Source: JBCCGL01 sp039029275 (GTDB lineage Bacteria > Pseudomonadota > Gammaproteobacteria > JBCCGL01). From it: a stretch of 64,000 nucleotides of DNA. The DNA lies in contig JBCCGL010000009.1 in the NCBI GenBank assembly GCA_039029275.1, positions 194,480-258,479 on the forward strand, in the 5' to 3' direction. The translations under genes and the position numbers were made by a program. Below the pieces are notes generated by a model that saw only the letters and a program-made list of their open reading frames with translations, did not search any database and was not told where the DNA came from. Positions 1-8,293 of this stretch are shown piece after piece. Each line of letters starts with the position of its first letter. The first letter of the stretch is position 1.

Positions 1-1521
1 GAAATTCAGCTCGAAGTCCTCATCTACGACCCAAGTCATTTCGCCCTGCCAATCCCATAACACAAAGCCGCTGATCATGTTGTGGTAATTGGGCAGGCTG
101 AATGACGTGGCAATTTGCAGCTCTGGCGACACCAGCCCAGCGTCGCCCGCCTCGCCAAAGGGCACGTGATCGGGGGAATAAAAATTAAACACAGAAGGCG
201 AGTGCAGTGGATATTGTTTCATGAGCTCGTGAAGGTACCAGCCGTTGTCGTAGTAAACGCCGGAGGAACTTGTCATTTCCAGGGCACGCGAGACGTGTGC
301 AAAGCGCAGAAACGGATCGCGCAGTTTTCCGGACGATTGGTTTTGTTCGGTGGCTTCCGGATCGAGCAAAATTGCGCGCACAAATGCTTTCATGTCACCG
401 CGAACGCCTGCGCCGTTGTCCGCAAACGCAGCGCTTACGCGCGCAATGTACGCCGGTGACGGATTCGATTTCACCAGTCGTTGAATCAACAGCCTGCCGA
501 TGAACGGCCCGACATTAGGGTGGTTGTAGAGGTTGTCCATCGCCGCTGCGATGTCCTGCATACCGGTTTGACCGTCCGGGACTACCATGCCGTTGAGCAG
601 ACTTTTGGTCCCGCTCGCGTGGTGCTCCTCGTACATCTTCATCGGGCATTCAAACGCGGGCTGCGCCCAGACTTCGAAAAACTGCTGATCGCCGCAGCCG
701 TTGGCGAGACCTGTAAATATCTTGGCAAACTCGCGTATGTCTTCGTTTGTGTAAGTCGGGATGTCGTTACCGTTGGCGTCTTTTTTGCGCGTGCCGTTCG
801 GGTTCAGTTCGTACAAGCCAATTGAAAAAAGCTGCATGATCTCGCGCGCGTAGTTTTCATCCGGAAAGACGCCGTTGGCGGGGTCACCCTTGCCGTTGGT
901 GTAGTGGCTGAGGTACACGCCCATCGCGGGCGACAAGGTCACCGCTTCGAGCAGGTCACGAAAATTTCCCAGGCCGTTTTCGAGCAATAGATCCCACCAA
1001 TAAACCATCGCATTAAGGGTGTTGAGATTATCGGGAACGTCAGAGACGACGAAGATCTGGCTAAGCGCGTACGCCACTTTTTGCGCGACCACATCCGGCG
1101 CGTTGATCACCCGATTGAGCAGCACAAATCGACGAAAATCGGTGTGCCATATAACGCCCTCGCCGGCGCAATCGTCATCGTTAATCGAGGCGCAGTAGGC
1201 CGCATGATTTTGCAACGCCTCCGCAGTGTGTAGCGACGGTGTCATATCGAGTTGCTGATCGAGCCAGGTAACATGACCAAGCGTGGCGACCTCTTCGATC
1301 TCCGCAAGAGAGCCGCCAAACCCCGACTGACTGAGAAATCGCGAAGCCGCGTTTAAATCACCAAGGGGAATGTCACTGATTGGGGAGGTCGTGCCGCCGC
1401 CGGATGAACTACTGCCGGAGGAACTGCCACCAGAAGAGCTGCCCGAATCATCACTGCCGGAACCCCCGCCACAGGCAGACAAAGCAAGCATAATGATGAG
1501 TGCAAAGAATATCCGAAACAC
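1..1521 (-). CDS. DUF1800 family lipoprotein (C-terminus cut by the window edge)
   Basis: Read on the minus strand from a GTG at 1521, the frame stays open to base 1 (507 codons seen). The N-terminus is a hydrophobic stretch ending in the lipobox LSAC, followed by a long Gly/Ser-rich linker (about residues 18-46). This predicts a lipoprotein tethered by a flexible arm. The body has the features of DUF1800 proteins: NAASRFLSQSGFGG near the start, YALSQIF, an FPDENYAREIMQLFSIGLYEL-type core and FTG. The family's biochemical role is unknown, and members often pair with a DUF1501 gene that would lie outside the window. No ATG in frame leaves a full signal peptide, so GTG is preferred. Confidence 0.85.
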   Translation of the reverse strand, partial: MFRIFFALIIMLALSACGGGSGSDDSGSSSGGSSSGSSSSGGGTTSPISDIPLGDLNAASRFLSQSGFGGSLAEIEEVATLGHVTWLDQQLDMTPSLHTAEALQNHAAYCASINDDDCAGEGVIWHTDFRRFVLLNRVINAPDVVAQKVAYALSQIFVVSDVPDNLNTLNAMVYWWDLLLENGLGNFRDLLEAVTLSPAMGVYLSHYTNGKGDPANGVFPDENYAREIMQLFSIGLYELNPNGTRKKDANGNDIPTYTNEDIREFAKIFTGLANGCGDQQFFEVWAQPAFECPMKMYEEHHASGTKSLLNGMVVPDGQTGMQDIAAAMDNLYNHPNVGPFIGRLLIQRLVKSNPSPAYIARVSAAFADNGAGVRGDMKAFVRAILLDPEATEQNQSSGKLRDPFLRFAHVSRALEMTSSSGVYYDNGWYLHELMKQYPLHSPSVFNFYSPDHVPFGEAGDAGLVSPELQIATSFSLPNYHNMISGFVLWDWQGEMTWVVDEDFELNF

Positions 1522-1634
1522 TGTCCGTTCTCTTTGATACCTGTTAGCTCGTCTCGCAAAGATAACGCATATCGCGTAATAACCTCCGAGAGAAGTGACT
1601 CGGAGGTTACTTTCAATTGCTCAAAGGAGCAAAT

Positions 1635-2768
1635 TTAATCTGAATTCCAAATTGAGCTGAATGGTACATTCCATTGTAAATAAACATTGAGAGTATCGAG
1701 ATTATCTTTTTCACGATCCTGCACACCCAGATTTCCTCTGAAACCTAAATGAATCGCTGTTCGATTATCAAATCGCTGCACCGGGAACTGGCCTCTTAGT
1801 TCCATTCGTTTTGATTTGAATCCGTCTGATTTCCCGAACAACATCTCAAAATAAAATTCAGGATTCGCAGCCCAGCGATACCCCAAATAACGGCGGCGTG
1901 CAAACTCCTCTTCACTATCTACTTTACGGCCACCTAAAGTTAGTATTGGACCGGATAATTCGAAAACGTTATCGAAGTTCCCCTTTCGAATCGGCCAAAA
2001 CACGCCAACATCTGCTTCTAAAGCTTTTTCAATCTCATCTTCGGTTTCATCTGATTGTTCACCTGCATTAGAGAGTTGAAAGTTGGCATATACATGCGGT
2101 GTTACGTCCAGCCAGCCAGGGTCGGCGGTGGAGTAGTCTTCTTTTTTTCGATAGATCATTAAACCCAGTCGGGGATTTCCCTCTTCAAAAAGGTCATCAA
2201 CACTTAAGAAGTCTACGCCCGTGTAAAACCCGATGTGATAGTCTGCGTAGGCATCATATGGGATCAGTAGCTGATCAGGCTCACGCTCAATAGGTAGGAC
2301 AGCGTCGATAACATTTAGGTTCTCTCGGTAAAGCGCAAGTTTCCCTACTAATGCTTCCGTTTCGTCCTCGCCTAAACCAGTAGCAAAACTGGTCTGAAGT
2401 TTAATCTGCATTGATTTGATTTCCTGTTGCAGAAAACTGACCATCCGTTCAAGATTTTTCTTGGAGTTTGCTGCTGCCAAACCACAAATACTCTCGTCCG
2501 ATCTTTTCTCTTTGAGATAAAGCTCTACTGCTTCTTTAACCTTATCTTTGCTACTTTTACTGCCGCTACCCGAGTTTTCAGCGTTTTGGACGTTGTTTCC
2601 AGCTTCTTCGATCTCATCTTGAACGCGCTGATTTTCGGCAAAAATTCCGAGATCGTATTGGGACGAATCCGTCACCGAGCAATCATCACTATTTACGTCA
2701 TTTGAAATCGCGGTCGTTGATGAAATAGATAAAATCAATATCGAGAAAGTTGTTATCAAAATTTTCAT
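1635..2768 (-). CDS. Secreted or outer-membrane protein of unknown function
   Basis: The 377-residue protein starts with a clear Sec signal peptide (MKILITTFSILILSISSTTA). An acidic, polar, helix-forming region with a Ser/Lys-rich patch follows (about residues 25-160). The C-terminal half, from about residue 175, is rich in alternating aromatic and polar residues (HIGFYTGVDFL, YLGYRWAANPEFYFEMLFG, LNVYLQWNVPF), which resembles beta-strands of an outer-membrane barrel. I do not recognise the family. The gene is AT-rich compared with the rest of the window. It stands alone, 113 nt upstream of the DUF1800 gene on the same strand, with a 446-nt spacer before it. Confidence 0.6.
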   Translation of the reverse strand: MKILITTFSILILSISSTTAISNDVNSDDCSVTDSSQYDLGIFAENQRVQDEIEEAGNNVQNAENSGSGSKSSKDKVKEAVELYLKEKRSDESICGLAAANSKKNLERMVSFLQQEIKSMQIKLQTSFATGLGEDETEALVGKLALYRENLNVIDAVLPIEREPDQLLIPYDAYADYHIGFYTGVDFLSVDDLFEEGNPRLGLMIYRKKEDYSTADPGWLDVTPHVYANFQLSNAGEQSDETEDEIEKALEADVGVFWPIRKGNFDNVFELSGPILTLGGRKVDSEEEFARRRYLGYRWAANPEFYFEMLFGKSDGFKSKRMELRGQFPVQRFDNRTAIHLGFRGNLGVQDREKDNLDTLNVYLQWNVPFSSIWNSD

Positions 2769-3214
2769 AAAGTATTTCCTTTAAAATTGTTTGATATGAA
2801 TCAATGCGACCGCGGGCAACATTTAAATACCACTATTTGTTTTGGAGTCAGTAGCAAAAAGGATCTCTATTTCTTAAAATTCAATTCGCAATTCCCCCGC
2901 TCCACTGTCGACTTGACTCAAAAAAAAGAGTCGAGATAGCTAAAACCGCTTCACAAATTCAGTCCTTTATTAAGTCAGTTCCTTTTTTTGACTTCTCTGT
3001 CAATAATGAAGTGGGTTGAATCTCCCTAGTCCTCCATCAAAATCCGATCCCTTCTCATTCCCTAAGTCGTTTCAGCTACTCGACTCGAGAACAGTTTGAT
3101 GAATTGGCGCAATAAACTCGTGAGAATAGAGTGAGTTGAGAATTACGATTCTCTGGAAGGTTGGTTTTGGAGAATGTCTTGATGATTTAGCTCATCAAGG
3201 CTTGAGGCTTTGAC
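2769..3214. other. AT-rich intergenic spacer
   Basis: No gene is visible in 446 nt. It holds several short inverted repeats: a GACTC/GAGTC pair around an A-run near 2930, an AAGTCA...TTGACTT pair near 2974-2994, and a perfect 8-bp hairpin (CTTGATGA, loop TTTAGC, TCATCAAG) at 3178-3199. The last lies 16 nt past the stop of the minus-strand regulator but has no T-tract on that strand, so it is at best a weak 3' structure. The spacer must carry the promoter of the outer-membrane-like gene that starts at 2768. Confidence 0.5.
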
Positions 3215-4852
3215 CTAGCTGCTGCTGATTCTGGAAATACCTGCTTTGATTAAGCTAGCTGTTTCTCCGGTACCTGCGATAGGGTAGTTTTTATCTGTTA
3301 TTGAACCAACAGTGAAATCTGGCTCAAGGTTCGTCAATCGTTGATACGATGATATGGCTCCCTCTTTGTCCCCGGCTAGACTCTTCGCTGCGGTCAGATA
3401 CCGTAAAGCCGCCGTAAACGTAGGTTTCTGCTCGGTTGCGCGATCCCCATGCAGAATGGCTTCGTCATAACGCTTGTTGATCGCGGCAGCCATCGCGCAG
3501 GTTGTTTCGATACAATAACGATACGGACTAAAACGACCCAACTTCAGTGCTAGCTGAGACTGGTCATAAGCGAGTTGCTTTGCACCCAAATAAACATTAG
3601 TGACAGCGCTTAAATCAAAACAGATTGCTTGCATAGGATTGAGTTGAAACATCCTTCGGTAAATTTCCTGTGCTTTACCATAGTCACGAAAAACAAATGA
3701 GTACGTATGCGCCACGAGTGCAAGCGTAATTGGGTTGAACCGCCCTTGTTCCTCCGCAAGCTGCATGATTTCACGCAGTTCTCGTCGTTGTTCCGCTGGA
3801 TTGTCCACAAGACGCTCACCCAGAAGATACGCGACAATGTGAGTTTTCCATCCTAGATAAACACTTTTATTGTTCAAGTTATAAGCACGATCCAGTTGCT
3901 CGTTAGCTCGATTCAGATCGCCATTTCGACCTTTTAGAATTTCGTTGACTGCAGATAGTGCCAGTTTCGCGCCAGTTCTATCTTCATTGCGAGTAGTAAA
4001 GCTCGGGCTGTTAAAAATAAACAGAACGACGTCGAGCACTTCATTGGAAAACTGTCTCAGATCATCTGATTCCAGATAATCAGAGTTAGCGGCCACCCGG
4101 CAATACCCACCCCATAGTTGTTTATTATCAATCGGATCATAAAACCTGCAGTTGATGAAGTAGTATCCGTCCAATAGTTGAACGGTTATCTGCATCATGA
4201 AATCGACTCCAGAAGCCGCCGCGTCGCCTGTAGTACCCGGAATGATTTTGTTTCGATAGTCGTAGGTATCTGCGACCCCAAAGTTCCTGAATTCTCGTGC
4301 GATAAGATCAGAAACCAAGTCACCGACTGTAGATAGTTGGTGACTACTGTAGTCAGACAAGCTCGGTAGAATCCCAATAGCAACGACATTCACATCCTTA
4401 CTGGAAGCTAGGCGTTGTACCGGCGCAGAATCGGTTTGATCGGGTGATTGAACTTCATGGTTGGTCCGTTCCTGTCGCAACCATTCTTCAAACTCTTGAT
4501 CTCGGATATCAAAACCCGCCAAAAGTGTTTCACCATGTCGTGGGTAAACCACCTGAACTAAATCAGGGTCATAACCTATATGCTCCTGGGTAATTGCTAA
4601 AGCGTGCAGGCCACTTGATACTGATTTCCTGAGTACGCTTAGTGTTTGCCGTAAGCTTGCAGAAGCCTGTTCTTCGCTCCGGTCGCTCCATAAGCGATCT
4701 TTGAGTAAGCTGCGGGATATACGATTCTCGGGAGCGAGCGCGAGCATGGCGAGGATTGCGCGTGCCTTCTTGTTCGGCAAATGCAATCGCTCACCTTTTA
4801 CAGATATTTCGCCTGATCCTCTCAGGTCAATCTGCAGGACGTGTCGCTCCAT
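3215..4852 (-). CDS. SARP-type transcriptional regulator with TolB-like and TPR domains
   Basis: The 545-residue protein begins with a winged-helix DNA-binding domain of the AfsR/SARP kind (residues about 5-110: KKARAILAMLALAPE, then LLKDRLW and ASASLRQTLSVLRK). A TolB/FlgO-like domain follows (about 155-265), then TPR-like helices to the C-terminus (for example the repeat around EAILHGDRATEQKPTFTAALRYL). There is no transmembrane segment, so it should be cytoplasmic and possibly activated through the TPR part. It is transcribed away from the Crp/Fnr gene, and an inverted repeat lies 36-53 bp upstream of its start. The ligand and targets are unknown. Confidence 0.8.
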   Translation of the reverse strand: MERHVLQIDLRGSGEISVKGERLHLPNKKARAILAMLALAPENRISRSLLKDRLWSDRSEEQASASLRQTLSVLRKSVSSGLHALAITQEHIGYDPDLVQVVYPRHGETLLAGFDIRDQEFEEWLRQERTNHEVQSPDQTDSAPVQRLASSKDVNVVAIGILPSLSDYSSHQLSTVGDLVSDLIAREFRNFGVADTYDYRNKIIPGTTGDAAASGVDFMMQITVQLLDGYYFINCRFYDPIDNKQLWGGYCRVAANSDYLESDDLRQFSNEVLDVVLFIFNSPSFTTRNEDRTGAKLALSAVNEILKGRNGDLNRANEQLDRAYNLNNKSVYLGWKTHIVAYLLGERLVDNPAEQRRELREIMQLAEEQGRFNPITLALVAHTYSFVFRDYGKAQEIYRRMFQLNPMQAICFDLSAVTNVYLGAKQLAYDQSQLALKLGRFSPYRYCIETTCAMAAAINKRYDEAILHGDRATEQKPTFTAALRYLTAAKSLAGDKEGAISSYQRLTNLEPDFTVGSITDKNYPIAGTGETASLIKAGISRISSS

Positions 4853-4887
4853 TCCTCCCCCAAGGCGATGTTCTACGACTGACGCGT

Positions 4888-4905
4888 ACCATACCAGCGT
4901 ATGGT
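4888..4905. promoter_or_regulatory. Inverted repeat in the SARP/Crp divergent promoter region
   Basis: ACCATAC, a 4-nt spacer (CAGC) and GTATGGT form perfect 7-bp arms. The repeat lies in the 181-nt region between the two divergent regulator genes, 36 bp upstream of the SARP-type start codon. The spacing suits an operator or autoregulatory site. Only the symmetry is seen; binding is inferred. Confidence 0.4.
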
Positions 4906-5033
4906 TAAAAATGTTTCTTTAACTAATTACGTTATTTTTACGATACTTTCACGTCGCGTACGTATTCTGCTCTCAAAGGTTTCAAGATTGGTACCTGAAA
5001 TTGCAAACAGTTTTATAGCAACGAGAGTTTCGC

Positions 5034-5714
5034 GTGAATATATCTGATTTTTCTATCTTCCGTAATCTTCCAGGCGTTGAAAGCCAAAATCTGGACAAAT
5101 TGTCCAGGCAGATGAACTTTAGATCCGGTGACATTATTATTTCCAGCGGATCCAGAATCAATTTTGTCTACTTTATAATTAGCGGGCGCGTCAAAGATTC
5201 GATCTGTACACCAGCAGGAAAAGAGGTAGTGTTTGAAATTTTATCCTCGGGTGATAGCTTTGGACTGATAACACCGCACGGTCCGCAAAATTCACGCTCA
5301 GATTTTATCGCAATGTCCGACTGTCATCTTTTTTCCTTAGGGTCCAGTCACTTTCTAAACCTGATGAAAACTCATCCATCCGTTTCTCAATCTGTTTCTG
5401 CTGAGTTTGCAACGCTGGTATCTAGATTGTCAGACAAACTCTACGAATTACGCGCCATGGATGTATCAAAGCGAACCGGAGCCGAAATACTCAGGCATGT
5501 ATCTTCAACTGAATCAACTCCTGAATATCCTTATGTAACTATTGACAATCTGCCGACTCACGAAGAGATCGCTAACAAAATTTTCACTCATCGCGAAGCG
5601 GTTACAAAAGAGATTTCGCGATTCAAAAAAGCCGGAATACTTGTTGAGAACGCAAGCCATCGTTTAATGGCGAATGTATTCTTGTTACAAAAATTAGTAT
5701 CGGGAACTTCTTAG
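5034..5714 (+). CDS. Crp/Fnr family transcriptional regulator
   Basis: The 226-residue protein has an N-terminal cyclic-nucleotide-binding-type beta-barrel (about residues 10-120, FRSGDIIISSGSRINFVYFIISGRV) and a C-terminal Crp-type winged helix (about 150-220, PTHEEIANKIFTHREAVTKEISRF). The cysteine pattern of oxygen-sensing Fnr is absent, so an iron-sulfur cluster is unlikely. The start is a GTG with the purine-rich ACGAGAG about 8 nt upstream. The gene is divergent from the SARP-type regulator and convergent with the metzincin-like gene. A Crp-like palindrome lies upstream of the PAP2 gene at 9781-9798, so that unit is a possible target. Confidence 0.85.
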   Translation: MNISDFSIFRNLPGVESQNLDKLSRQMNFRSGDIIISSGSRINFVYFIISGRVKDSICTPAGKEVVFEILSSGDSFGLITPHGPQNSRSDFIAMSDCHLFSLGSSHFLNLMKTHPSVSQSVSAEFATLVSRLSDKLYELRAMDVSKRTGAEILRHVSSTESTPEYPYVTIDNLPTHEEIANKIFTHREAVTKEISRFKKAGILVENASHRLMANVFLLQKLVSGTS

Positions 5715-5756
5715 ATCAGCGACACTGTAAGTTCATTTGATCGATCGACGCTGCGT

Positions 5757-8252
5757 TTAGCAGCAATCCGAGTCTTCACAGTTTGTTGAGCTATCTCGGT
5801 ACCAAAATTCACTCTCTGAGCGTTTATTTTCCCATGACCGGCCTGAAACACCTTGCTGAAGACGTACCAATCTTTCATTTTCACCGCCAGGGTATGGAAA
5901 GTGAGCTTCCCCGTGTATTCGCCCATCCTGACAGTTGATCGGATACTTTACGACTCGCCCTGATTGTCCGTATTTTGTTAGTTCCATCACACAGATATTT
6001 TCTAGAGTGATTTCTCTCAGTTCGAAACCGATCATTACTCTGACTCTAATATCTAAGAATTGCTCCGAGAATTTGTCGCTACTTGGAAAAATCGACCCAT
6101 ATTTGTAGTGTTCTTCATCTTCTTGAGGTCCGTCAAGTTCACCAATATGAGAAATGTTGACAAATTCAGGGCTAACCCAAATTCGTTCTTTAAAACGTCC
6201 GCTACTGCTAATAGTTTCCCATTGCGAATTTTTGTTTTTGCGGCATGAGATAGATGTCAGCATCCTCATTTTTGGAGGGCGTATTCTGATTTCACGTGAA
6301 GTAGAATCATCAATATCGGTATATGGCCACTTGTAATTCAAATAGTAGCCGCCATCATCAATTGAGTATTCAAGCCCAACGTACTGCCACAAATCAGGAC
6401 GCTTTTGATAATCATCTTCCACATTTTTGAAGATTTCTTTACTTATGTCCTTAAGTGTTGTGTTTGTCGTTTTGCTATAGATGCAATCAACTTCCACATC
6501 TCCAACAAAAAGCTGTAGGCTCGAGGTATTGTCATAATCTGTATTGGTCAGGCTATCCAGCGCTTCTCTATAGACTTGAAAATTCTCGCTATCATTTTCT
6601 AGAATCGAGACTTTGGGTTTCTCATCTTTGTTAAATGTCGTAATCACAATATTATGACGGAAAATATCTTTTTGATCAGTTAGCGTGTGTTGGAACACGC
6701 CTAGGTTTCGGGAGCCATCCAGTTTTTTAAGATCTTTAATATAAATATATTCGTCTACAATGTGTCTCTTGCCTTCATTGTTGACGTATTCCCAAGAAAG
6801 CCGCACTTTATTGTCATTTTGAATTCTATCTATGCCTTCTTTTTGATCCACAACAATTTTATAATCTGGGGCGGGTGCCATATAACAACTCTTAGACAAG
6901 TAATGTATCCTTCCTTTTTTGCTTTCTAAGTCATATTCCCCTATCACGGCCCAGCAATTAGGTTTTGGATTAAAGTCACCGTTTGTGATTTCGTGCAGAC
7001 GGTCTTTAAGTTCTAGATATGTTTTACTACTGACCCATTGAGGGTAACGATATGTCATTAGATCGAAAAACTCGTCGTACGGAAGAATTTTCGGCAATCC
7101 GGTTTTTGATCCACAGTCCAACCCAACATGAACTTCGCCCTCTCCCGTATCGAAATTATTTGAAAGGAATCCAGACTTACTAATTCCATCTGATCCATTT
7201 ATCTCTTTACCTTGTCCAATATCCAGCCCGTGAATCCGTTTGTTCGGTATACCTGGGTGTCTTCTGCCTAACACGTGAGCAAGTTCGTGAGCACCGAGTG
7301 CGCCATCAATATCACTACTCGCGATAGAAACTACATGTGGGGCCGCGAATTGAGGCGAATCCATCGCGGCTCCCCCAAATCTCCCGCTTTCGTCATAAAG
7401 AAGTCCTAGATAAAGAGTTTTTTCGCTCTGGCCGTGAATAATATCTTGCTCTCGAAATACAAGCAGTTGCTTGAACAGGCGAATCAGTCCCCGTGTGGCC
7501 TGTTCTTTAGTTCGACCGCTAGTTCGCGCTATTTTTTCCAATGCTCTAAATTGCCGAGGAGCTGCGACCGTTACAGTACTCCAATGCACATGGGAGACCG
7601 GAAAACAACTCTCTACATAGCGTTCTATAGCTGCTCTTTCACCTTTCGTTGCTTGCACAAAATTTCTATTTTCCAAATCTTTGTGGCGGAAAACAACTAT
7701 ACGGCAGTGTAATTTTGGTTGAGGGTCTTTATGAATCGCTACATATGAAATACAGCTAGGGTCGTATTTAACTTTGACGGACTGAATTTTTCTCTCCCCT
7801 TCTTTACTTACATCATCCTCTTTTTGACTTGCATCGACCTTTTCCACGTTTTGCAATTTAACATGCAATTCGCCGGAGTCTATTGTTTCCAAACGGGTAC
7901 GGGGAATACAAAAATTTAGTGAGCCTGACCAGTCTATTCGTTGATCTCGCAAAATACTATCGTGTTCAATGATCAGCGGTGATAAGCATTTTATTGGTGT
8001 GCCCTGATTGTTTTCATTAGCAGCGTCTTTATCGTTATCATTGAATGGGTTGGCTGAAACCAACAACTCCGCCATTATTTGGTCTTTGTTCCCCACATTG
8101 TAACTTGAGTTAATATAAGCACGAACGTACGTATCCTTTCCCTTTATCAAGGGGATATCATTGTAAGTGCTTTGGACAACTTGCGTGATCTCGATTTTTT
8201 CTATTCTAATAGTGATAGCTTTATTGCTTTGATCGCTGTTGTTTTTACTCAT
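5757..8252 (-). CDS. Metzincin-like zinc metalloprotease without a signal peptide
   Basis: The 831-residue protein carries HELAHVLGRRHP at residues 322-333, a perfect HExxHxxGxxH zinc site (His322, His326, His332, catalytic Glu323). A Met-turn-like stretch (DLMTYRYPQWVS) lies about 80 residues later, as in metzincins related to gametolysin/M66. The N-terminal 300 residues and C-terminal 400 residues are not recognised and look like beta-rich modules. The protein ends in a cysteine cluster (NCEDSDCC). No signal peptide or membrane helix is visible, so it is cytoplasmic or exported by a non-Sec route. It is the second gene after the PAP2-like gene (41-nt gap) with its own AGAAGGCGG ribosome site. 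AT-rich composition suggests transfer. Confidence 0.75.
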   Translation of the reverse strand: MSKNNSDQSNKAITIRIEKIEITQVVQSTYNDIPLIKGKDTYVRAYINSSYNVGNKDQIMAELLVSANPFNDNDKDAANENNQGTPIKCLSPLIIEHDSILRDQRIDWSGSLNFCIPRTRLETIDSGELHVKLQNVEKVDASQKEDDVSKEGERKIQSVKVKYDPSCISYVAIHKDPQPKLHCRIVVFRHKDLENRNFVQATKGERAAIERYVESCFPVSHVHWSTVTVAAPRQFRALEKIARTSGRTKEQATRGLIRLFKQLLVFREQDIIHGQSEKTLYLGLLYDESGRFGGAAMDSPQFAAPHVVSIASSDIDGALGAHELAHVLGRRHPGIPNKRIHGLDIGQGKEINGSDGISKSGFLSNNFDTGEGEVHVGLDCGSKTGLPKILPYDEFFDLMTYRYPQWVSSKTYLELKDRLHEITNGDFNPKPNCWAVIGEYDLESKKGRIHYLSKSCYMAPAPDYKIVVDQKEGIDRIQNDNKVRLSWEYVNNEGKRHIVDEYIYIKDLKKLDGSRNLGVFQHTLTDQKDIFRHNIVITTFNKDEKPKVSILENDSENFQVYREALDSLTNTDYDNTSSLQLFVGDVEVDCIYSKTTNTTLKDISKEIFKNVEDDYQKRPDLWQYVGLEYSIDDGGYYLNYKWPYTDIDDSTSREIRIRPPKMRMLTSISCRKNKNSQWETISSSGRFKERIWVSPEFVNISHIGELDGPQEDEEHYKYGSIFPSSDKFSEQFLDIRVRVMIGFELREITLENICVMELTKYGQSGRVVKYPINCQDGRIHGEAHFPYPGGENERLVRLQQGVSGRSWENKRSESEFWYRDSSTNCEDSDCC

Positions 8253-8293
8253 GTCAATGCCGCCTTCTAATACAAACTAACTGTATATCTACT

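Noticed and set aside
3178..3199. Terminator of the SARP-type regulator gene
   Set aside because: The 8-bp hairpin is perfect, but no T-tract follows on the minus strand.
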